A stretch of 64,000 nt of DNA, taken from contig CM053146.1 in the NCBI GenBank assembly GCA_028571685.1, positions 17,891,431-17,955,430 on the forward strand, read 5' to 3'. This document shows, piece after piece, positions 50,961-61,400 of the stretch (position 1 is the first letter of the stretch; every line of letters starts with the position of its first letter). The notes under the pieces were generated by a model, which had not been told where the DNA came from, made no database searches, and saw only the letters and a list, made by a program, of their open reading frames with translations. A program made the translations under genes and the position numbers. The DNA comes from Heterohyrax brucei. Its lineage: Eukaryota > Chordata > Mammalia > Hyracoidea > Procaviidae.

Positions 50961-53910
50961 CGAAAGTGCTGTTTTCACAGTGCTAAGTACTCCCAACTCT
51001 ATCCACAATGTAGGTTTTACCAGTTTTCTAAGTCTCTCTTATTTTCTTGTACTTATACATGGAATTCTCTGTGTAAACTTCTGTAACTTCTATAGGTAGA
51101 CGAATCACTGTGTACTTTCTCTTGTTTCTATCTGTTACCAATCTTGAGAAACTGATACATTCTCTGTTCACTGTTTCCCAGTCTTAGGGAAGTAGATTTC
51201 TTTCGGCGAAAGTGCTGTTTTCACAGTGCTATGTACTCCCAACTCTATCCACAATGTAGGTTTTACCAGTTTTCTAAGTCTCTCTTATTTTCTTGTACTG
51301 ATACATGGAATTCTCCGTGTAAACTTCTGTAACTTCTCTAGGTAGATGAATCACTGTGTACTTTCTCTTGTTTCTATCTGTTACCAATCTTGAGAAACTC
51401 ATACATTCTCTGTTCACTGTTTCCCAGTCTTAGAGAAGTAGATTTCTTTCTGTGAACGTGTTGTTTTCACAGTGCTAAGTACTCCCAACTGTATCCACAA
51501 TGTAGGTTTTACCAGTTTTCTAAGTCTTTCTTATTTTCTTGTACTTAAACTTGGAATTCTCTTTGTAAACCTCTGTAACTTATCTAGGTAGATGAATCCC
51601 TGTGTACTTTCTCTTGTTTCTATCTGTTACCAATCTTGAGAACTCATATATTCTCTGCTCACTGTTTCACGGACTTAGAGAACTAAATTTCTTTCGGCGA
51701 AAGTGCTGTTTTCACAGTGCTAAGTACTCCCAACTCTATCAACAATGTAGGTTTTAGCAGTTTTCTAATTCTCTCTTATTTTCTTGTACTTATACTTGGA
51801 ATTCTCTGTGTAAACCTCTGTAACTTTTCTAGGTCGATGAATCACTGTGTACTTTCTCTTGTTTCTATCTGTTACCAATCTTGAGAAATTCATGCATTCT
51901 CTGTTCACTGTTTCACAGTCTTAGAGAAATAGATTTCTTTTTGCGAAAGTGCTGTTTTCACAGTGCTAAGTACTCCCAACTCTATCAACAATGTAGGTTT
52001 TACCAGTTTTCTAAGTCTCTCTTATTTTCTTGTACTTATACTTGGAATTCTCTGTGTAAACCTCTGTAACTTCTCTAGGTAGATGAATCACTGTGTACTT
52101 TCTCTTGTTTCTATCTGTTACCAATCTTGAGAAACTCATACATTCTCTGTTCACTGTTTCTCAGTTTTAGAGAAGTAGATTTCTTTCTGCGAAAGTGCTG
52201 TTTTCACAGTGCTAAGTACTCCCAACTCTATCCACAATGTAGGTTTTAGCAGTTTTCTAAGTCTCTCTTATTTTCTTGAACTTATACTTGGAATTCTCTG
52301 TGTAAACTTCTGTAACTTCTCTAGGTAGATGAATCACTGTGTACTTTCTCTTGTTTGTATCTGTTACCAATCTTGAGAAACTCATACATTCTCTGTTCAC
52401 TGTATCCCAGTCTTAGAGAAGTAGATTTCTCTCGGCGAAAGTGCTGTTTTCACAGTGCTAAGTACTCCCAACTCTATCAACAATGTAGGTTTTACCAGAT
52501 TTCTAAGTCTCTCTTATTTTCTTGTACTTATACTTGGAATTCTCTGTGTAAACCTCTGTAACTTTTCTAGGTAGATGAATCACTGTGTACTTTCTCTTGT
52601 TTCTATCTGTTACCAATCTTGAGAAACTCATACATTGTCTCTTCACTGTTTCACGGACTTACAGAACGAAATTTTTTTCGGCGAAAGTGCTGTTTTCACA
52701 GTGCTAAGTACTCCGAACTCTATCCACAATGTAGGTTTTACCAGTTTTCTAAGTTTCTCTTATTTTCTTGTACTTATACATGGAATTCTCTGTGTAAACT
52801 TCTGTAACTTCTCTAGGTAGATGAATCACTGTGTACTTTCTCTTGTTTCTATCTGTTACCAATCTTGAGAAACTCATACATTCTCTGTTCACTGTTTCCC
52901 AGTCTTAGAGAAGTAGATTTCTTTCGGCGAAAGTGCTGTTTTCACAGTGCTAAGTACTACCACATCTATCAACAATGTAGGTTTTACCAGTTTTCTAAGT
53001 CTATCTTATTTTCTTGTACTTATACTTGCAATTCTCTGTGTAAACCTCTGTAACTTTTCTAGGTAGATGAATCACTGTGTACTTTCTCTTGTTTCTATCT
53101 GTTACCAATCTTGAGAAACTCATACATTCTCTGTTCACTGTATCCCAGTCTTAGAGAAGTAGATTTCTCTCGGTGAAAGTGCTGTTTTCACAGTGCTAAG
53201 TACTCCCAACTCTATCAACAATGTAGGTTTTACCAGATTTCTAAGTCTCTCTGATTTTCCTGTACTTATACTTGGAATTCTCTGTGTAAACCTCTGTAAC
53301 TTTTCTAGGTAGTGAATCACTGTGTATTTTCTCTTGTTTGTATCTGTTACCAATCTTGAGAAACTCATACATTCTCTGTTCACTGTTTCTCGGACTTAGA
53401 GAACTAAATGTCTTTCGGCGAAAGTGCTGTTTTCACAGTGCTAAGTACTCCCAACTCTATCAACAATGTAGATTTTACCAGTTTTCTAAGTCTCTCTTAT
53501 TACGTTGTACTTATACTTGGAATTCTCTGTATAAACCACTGTAACTTCTCTAGGTAGCTGAATCACTGTGTACTTTCTCTTGTTTCTATCTGTTACCAAT
53601 CTTGAGAAACTCATACATTCTCTGTTCACTGTTTCCTAGTCTTAGAGATGTAGATTTCTTTCTGCGAAAGTGCTGTTTTCACAGTGCTAAGTACTCCCAA
53701 CTCTATCAAAAGTGTAGGTTTTACCAGTTTTCTAAGTCTCTCTTTTTTTCTTGTATTTATACTTGGAATTCTCTGTGTAAACTTCTGTAACTTCTCTAGG
53801 TAGATGAATCACTGTGTACTTTCTCTTGTTTCTATCTGTTACCAATCTTGAGAAACTCATACATTCTCTGTTCACTGTTTCTCAGTTTTAGAGAAGTAGA
53901 TTTCTTTCTG
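50961..53910 (-). repeat. 12-unit right-arm block, second tandem copy
   Basis: This is the second copy of the 2,950-bp block with the same two 1-bp deletions; the places compared are identical. After 53910 similarity to the first copy fades and the sequence follows the 44.4 kb segment instead. As with the left-arm 12-unit pair, near-identity suggests a very recent event or an assembly duplication. Confidence 0.87.
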
Positions 53911-56900
53911 CGAAAGTGCTGTTTTCACAGTGCTAAGTACTCCCAACTCTATCCACAATGTAGGTTTTACCAGTTTTCTAAGTCTCTCTTATTTTCTTCT
54001 ACTTATACTTGGAATTCTCTGTGTAAACTTCTGTAACTTCTCTAGGTAGATGAATCACTGTGTACTTTCTCTTGTTTCTATCTGTTACCAATCTTGAGAA
54101 ACTCATACATTCTCTGTTCACTGTTTCCCAGTCTTAGAGAAGTAGATTTCTTTCGGCGAAAGTGCTGTTTTCACAGTGCTAAGTACTACCACATCTATCA
54201 ACAATGTAGGTTTTACCAGTTTTCTAAGTCTATCTTATTTTCTTGTACTAATACTTGGAATTCTCTGTGTAAGCCTCTGTAACTTTTCTAGGTAGATGAA
54301 TCACTGTGTACTTTCTCTTGTTTCTATCTGTTACCAATCTTGAGAAACTCATACATTCTCTGTTCACTGTATCCCAGTCTTAGAGAAGTAGATTTCTCTC
54401 GGTGAAAGTGCTGTTTTCACAGTGCTAAGTACTCCCAATTCTATCAACAATGTAGGTTTTATCAGATTTCTAAGTCTCTCTTATTTTCTTGTACTTATAC
54501 TTGGAATTCTCTGTGTAAACCTCTGTAACTTTTCTAGGTAGATGAATCACTGTGTACTTTCTCTTGTTTCTATCTGTTACCAATCTTGAGAAACTCATAC
54601 ATTCTCTGTTCACTGTTTCCCAGTCTTAGAGAAGTAGATTTCTTTCTGCGAAAGTCCTGTTTTCACAGTGCTAAGGACTCCGAACTCTATCCACAATGTA
54701 GGTTTTACCAGTTTTCTAAGTCTTTCTTATATTCTTGTACTTATACTTGGAATTCTCTGTGTAAACCTCTGTAACTTTTCTAGGTAGATGAATCACTGTG
54801 TACTTTCTCTTGTTTCTATCTGTTACCAATCTTGAGAAACTCATACATTCTCTGTTCACTGTTTCCCAGTCTTAGAGAACTAAATTTCTTTCGGCGAAAG
54901 TACTGTTTTCACAGTGCTAAGTACTCCCAACTCTATAAATAGTGTACGTTTTACCAGTTTTCTAAGTCTCTCTTATTTTGTTGTACTTATACTTGGAATT
55001 CTCTTTGTAAACCTCTGTAACTTCTCTAGGTAGATGAATCACTGTGTACTTTCTCTTGTTTCTATCTGTTACCAATCTTGAGAAACTCATACATTCTCTG
55101 TTCACTGTTTCACGGACTTAGAGAACTAAATTTATTTTGGCGAAAGTGCTGTTTTCACAGTACTAAGTACTCCCAACTCTATCAACAATGTAGGTTTTAC
55201 CAGTTTTCTAAATCTCTCTTATTTTCTTGTACTTATACTTGGAATTCTCTGTGTAAACGTCTGTAACTTTTCTAGGTAGATGAATCACTGTGTACTTTCT
55301 CTTGTTTCTATCTGTTACCAATCTTGAGAAACTCATACATTCTCTGTTCACTGTTTCACGGACTTAGAGAACTAAATTTATTTTGGCGAAAGTGCTGTTT
55401 TCACAGTGCTGAGTACTCCCAACTCTATCAACAATGTAGGTTTTACCAGTTTTCTAAGTCTCTCTTATTTTCTTGTACTTATACTTGGAATTCTCTGTGT
55501 AAAAGTCTGTAACTTTTCTAGGTAAATGAATCACTGTGTACTTTCTCTTGTTTCTATCTGTTACCAATCTTGAGAAACCCATACGTACTCTGTTCACTGT
55601 TTCCCAGTCTTAGAGAAGTAGATTTCTTTCGGCGAAAGTGCTGTTTTCACAGTGCTAAGTACTCCCAACTCTATCCACAATGTAGGTTTTACCAGTTTTC
55701 TAAGACTGTCTTATTTCCTTGTACTTATACTTGGAATTCTCTGTGTAAACCACTGTAACTTCTCTAGGTAGCTGAATCACTGTGTACTTTCTCTTGTTTC
55801 TATCTGTTACCAATCTTGAGAAACTCATATATTCTCTGTTCACTGTTTCCTAGTCTTAGAGATGTAGATTTCTTTCTGCGAAAGTGCTGTTTTCACAGTG
55901 CTAAGTACTCCCAACTCTATCAACAATGTAGGTTTTACCAGTTTTCTATGTCTCTCTGATTTTCTTGTACTTATACTTGGAATTCTCTGTGTAATCCTCT
56001 GTAACTTTTCTAGGTAGATGAATCACTGTGTACTTTCTCTTGGTTGTATCTGTTACCAATCTAGAGAAACTCATACATTCTCTGTTCACTGTTTCACAGA
56101 CTTAGAGAACTAAATTTCTTTCGGCGAAAGTACTGTTTTCACAGTGCTAAGTACTCCCAACTCTATCAACAATGTAGGTTTTACCAGTTTTCTAATTCTC
56201 TCTTATTTTCTAATACTTACACTTGAAATTCTCTGTGTACACCTCTGTAACTTTTCTAGGTAGATGAATCATTGTGTACTTTCTCTTGTTTCTATCTGTT
56301 ACCAATCTTGAGAAACTCATACATTCTCAGTTCACTGTTTCCCAGTCTTAGAGAAGTAGATTTCTTTCTGCGAAAGTGTTGTTTTCACAGTGCTAAGTAC
56401 TCCCAACTCTATCCACAATGTAGGTTTTACCAGTATTCTAAGTCTCTCTTATTTTCTTATACTTATACATGGAATTCTCTGTGTATACTACTGTAATTTC
56501 TCTAGATTGATGAATCACTGTGTATTTTCTCTTGTTTCTATCTGTTACCAATCTTGAGAAACTCATACATTCTCTCTTCACTGTTTCACGGACTTACAGA
56601 ACGAAATTTTTTTCGGCGAAAGTGCTGTTTTCACAGTGCTAAGTACTCCGAACTCTATCCACAATGTAGGTTTTACCAGTTTTCTAAGTCTCTCTTATTT
56701 TCTTGTACTTATACATGGAATTCTCTGTGTAAACTTCTGTAATGTCTCTAGGTAGATGAATCACTGTGTACTTTCTCTTGTTTCTATCTGTTACCAATCT
56801 TGAGAAACTCATACATTCTCTGTTCACTGTATCCCAGTCTTAGAGAAGTAGATTTCTCTCGGCGAAAGTGCTGTTTTCACAGTGCTACGTACTCCCAACT

Positions 56901-58404
56901 CTATCAACAATGTAGGTTTTACCAGATTTCTAAGTCTCTCTTATTTTCTTGTACTTATACTTGGAATTCTCTGTGTAAACCTCTGTAACTTTTCTAGGTA
57001 GATGAATCACTGTGTACTTTCTCTTGTTTCTATCTGTTACCAATCTTGAGAAACTCATACATTTTCTCTTCACTGTTTCACGGACTTAGAGAACGAAATT
57101 TCTTTCTGCGAAAGTGCTGTTTTCACAGTGCTAAGTACTCCCAACTCTATCCACAATGTAGGTTTTACCAGTTTTCTAAGTCTCTCTTATTTTCTTGTAC
57201 TTATACATGGAGTTCTCTGTGGAAACTTCTGTAACTTCTCTAGGTAGATGAATCACTGTGTACTTTCTCTTGTTTCTATCTGTTACCAATCTTGAGAAAC
57301 TCATACATTCTCCGTTCACTGTTTCCCAGTCTTAGAGAAGTAGATTTCTTTCCGCGAAAGTGCTGTTTTCACAGTGCTAAGTACTCCCAACTCTATCCAC
57401 AATGTAGGTTTTACCAGTTTTCTAAGTCTCTCTTATTTTCTTGTACTTATACATGGAATTCTCTGTGTAAACTTCTGTAACTTCTATAGGTAGACGAATC
57501 ACTGTGTACTTTCTCTTGTTTCTATCTGTTACCAATCTCTAGAAACTGATACATTCTCTGTTCACTGTTTCCCAGTCTTAGGGAAGTAGATTTCTTTCGG
57601 CGAAAGTGCTGTTTTCACAGTGCTATGTACTCCCAACTCTATCCACAATGTAGGTTTTACCAGTTTTCTAAGTCTCTCTTATTTTCTTGTACTGATACAT
57701 GGAATTCTCCGTGTAAACTTCTGTAACTTCTCTAGGTAGATGAATCACTGTGTACTTTCTCTTGTTTCTATCTGTTACCAATCTTGAGAAACTCATACAT
57801 TCTCTGTTCACTGTTTCCCAGTCTTAGAGAAGTAGATTTCTTTCTGTGAACGTGTTGTTTTCACAGTGCTAACTACTCCCAACTGTATCCACAATGTAGG
57901 TTTTACCAGTTTTCTAAGTCTTTCTTATTTTCTTGTACTTAAACTTGGAATTCTCTTTGTAAACCTCTGTAACTTATCTAGGTAGATGAATCCCTGTGTA
58001 CTTTCTCTTGTTTCTATCTGTTACCAATCTTGAGAACTCATATATTCTCTGCTCACTGTTTCACGGACTTAGAGAACTAAATTTCTTTCGGCGAAAGTGC
58101 TGTTTTCACAGTGCTAAGTACTCCCAACTCTATCAACAATGTAGGTTTTAGCAGTTTTCTAATTCTCTCTTATTTTCTTGTACTTATACTTGGAATTCTC
58201 TGTGTAAACCTCTGTAACTTTTCTAGGTCGATGAATCACTGTGTACTTTCTCTTGTTTCTATCTGTTACCAATCTTGAGAAATTCATGCATTCTCTGTTC
58301 ACTGTTTCACAGTCTTAGAGAAATAGATTTCTTTTTGCGAAAGTGCTGTTTTCACAGTGCTAAGTACTCCCAACTCTATCAACAATGTAGGTTTTACCAG
58401 TTTT
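53719..58404 (-). repeat. 4.7 kb segment copied from 44375-49060, copy 2
   Basis: This is the partner copy at 9,344 bp. It keeps the order of all markers of copy 1 with scattered single-base differences, for example CTAAGGACTCCG near 54674, CTATGTCTCTC near 55948 and CTACGTACTC near 56886. The tandem 12-unit duplication lies between the two copies. Confidence 0.83.
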
Positions 58405-61400
58405 CAAAGTCTGTCTTATTTTCTTGTACTTAAACTTAGAATTCTCTTTGTAAACCTCTGTAACTTTTCTAGGTAGATGAATCACTGTGTACTTTCTCTT
58501 GTTTCTATCTGTTACCAATCTTGTGAAACTCATACATTGTCTGTTCACTGTTTCACGGACTTAGAGAACTAAATTTCTTTTGGCGAAAGTGCTGTTTCAC
58601 AGTGCTAAGTACTCCCAACTCTATCAACAATGTAGGTTTTACCAGTTTTCTAAGTCTCTCTTATTTTCTTGTACTTATACTTGGAATTCTCTGTGTAAAC
58701 CTCTGTAACTTCTCTAGGTAGATGAATCACTGTGTACTTTCTCTTGTTTCTATCTGTTACCAATCTTGAGAAACTCATACATTCTCTGTTCACTGTTTCT
58801 CAGTTTTAGAGAAGTAGATTTCTTTCTGCGAAAGTGCTGTTTTCACAGTGCTAAGTACTCCCAACTCTATCCACAATGTAGGTTTTAGCAGTTTTCTAAG
58901 TCTCTCTTATTTTCTTGTACTTATACTTGGAATTCTCTGTGTAAACTTCTGTAACTTCTCTAGGTAGATGAATCACTGTGTACTTTCTCTTGTTTGTATC
59001 TGTTATCAATCTTGAGAAACTCATACATTCTCTGTTCACTGTATCCCAGTCTTAGAGAAGTAGATTTCTCTCGGCGAAAGTGCTGTTTTCACAGTGCTAA
59101 GTACTCCCAACTCTATCAACAATGTAGGTTTTACCAGATTTCTAAGTCTCTCTTATTTTCTTGTACTTATACTTGGAATTCTCTGTGTTATCCTCTGTAA
59201 CTTTTCTAGGTAGATGAATCACTGTGTACTTTCTCTTGTTTCTATCTGTTACCAATCTTGAGAAACTCATACATTGTCTCTTCACTGTTTCACGGACTTA
59301 CAGAACGAAATTTTTTTCGGCGAAAGTGCTGTTTTCACAGTGCTAAGTACTCCGAACTCTATCCACAATGTAGGTTTTACCAGTTTTCTAAGTTTCTCTT
59401 ATTTTCTTGTACTTATACATGGAATTCTCTGTGTAAACTTCTGTAACTTCTCTAGGTAGATGAATCACTGTGTACTTTCTCTTGTTTCTATCTGTTACCA
59501 ATCTTGAGAAACTCATACATTCTCTGTTCACTGTTTCCCAGTCTTAGAGAAGTAGATTTCTTTCGGCGAAAGTGCTGTTTTCACAGTGCTAAGTACTACC
59601 ACATCTATCAACAATGTAGGTTTTACCAGTTTTCTAAGTCTATCTTATTTTCTTGTACTTATACTTGGAATTCTCTGTGTAAACCTCTGTAACTTTTCTA
59701 GGTAGATGAATCACTGTGTACTTTCTCTTGTTTCTATCTGTTACCAATCTTGAGAAACTCATACATTCTCTGTTCACTGTATCCCAGTCTTAGAGAAGTA
59801 GATTTCTCTCGGTGAAAGTGCTGTTTTCACAGTGCTAAGTACTCCCAACTCTATCAACAATGTAGGTTTTACCAGATTTCTAAGTCTCTCTTATTTTCTT
59901 GTACTTATACTTGGAATTCTCTGTGTAAACCTCTGTAACTTTTCTAGGTAGATGAATCACTGTGTACTTTCTCTTGTTTCTATCTGTTACCAATCTTGAG
60001 AAAGTCATACGTACTCTGTTCACTGTTTCCCAGTCTTAGAGAAGTAGATTTCTTTCAGCGAAAGTGGTGTTTTCACAGTGCTATGTACTCCCAACTCTAT
60101 AAACATTGTAGGTTTTACAGTTTTCTAAGTCTCTCTGATTTTCCTGTACTTATACTTGGAATTCTCTGTGTAAACCTCTGTAACTTTTCTAGGTAGTGAA
60201 TCACTGTGTATTTTCTCTTGTTTGTATCTGTTACCAATCTTGAGAAACTCATACATTCTCTGTTCACTGTTTCTCGGACTTAGAGAACTAAATGTCTTTC
60301 GGCGAAAGTGCTGTTTTCACAGTGCTAAGTACTCCCAACTCTATCAACAATGTAGATTTTACCAGTTTTCTAAGTCTCTCTTATTACGTTGTACTTATAC
60401 TTGGAATTCTCTGTATAAACCACTGTAACTTCTCTAGGTAGCTGAATCACTGTGTACTTTCTCTTGTTTCTATCTGTTACCAATCTTGAGAAACTCATAC
60501 ATTCTCTGTTCACTGTTTCCTAGTCTTAGAGATGTAGATTTCTTTCTGCGAAAGTGCTGTTTTCACAGTGCTAAGTACTCCCAATTCTATCAACAATGTA
60601 GGTTTTACCAGTTTTCTAAGTCTCTCTGATTTTCTTGTACTTATACTTGGAATTCTCTGTGTAAACCTCTGTAACTTTTCTAGGTAGATGAATCACTGTG
60701 TACTTTCTCTTGGTTGTATCTGTTACCAATCTAGAGAAACTCATACATTCTCTGTTCACTGTTTCACAGACTTAGAGAACTAAATTTCTTTCGGCGAAAG
60801 TACTGTTTTCACAGTGCTAAGTACTCCCAACTCTATCAACAATGTAGGTTTTACCAGTTTTCTAATTCTCTCTTATTTTCTAATACTTACACTTGAAATT
60901 CTCTGTGTACACCTCTGTAACTTTTCTAGGTAGATGAATCATTGTGTACTTTCTCTTGTTTCTATCTGTTACCAATCTTGAGAAACTCATACATTCTCAG
61001 TTCACTGTTTCCCAGTCTTAGAGAAGAAGATTTCTTTCTGCGAAAGTGTTGTTTTCACAGTGCTAAGTACTCCCAACTCTATCCACAATGTAGGTTTTAC
61101 CAGTATTCTAAGTCTCTCTTATTTTCTTATACTTATACATGGAATTCTCTGTGTATACTACTGTAATTTCTCTAGATTGATGAATCACTGTGTATTTTCT
61201 CTTGTTTCTATCTGTTACCAATCTTGAGAAACTCATACATTTTCTCTTCACTGTTTCACGGACTTAGAGAACGAAATTTCTTTCTGCGAAAGTGCTGTTT
61301 TCACAGTGCTAAGTACTCCCAACTCTATCCACAATGTAGGTTTTACCAGTTTTCTAAGTCTCTCTTATTTTCTTGTACTTATACATGGAGTTCTCTGTGG

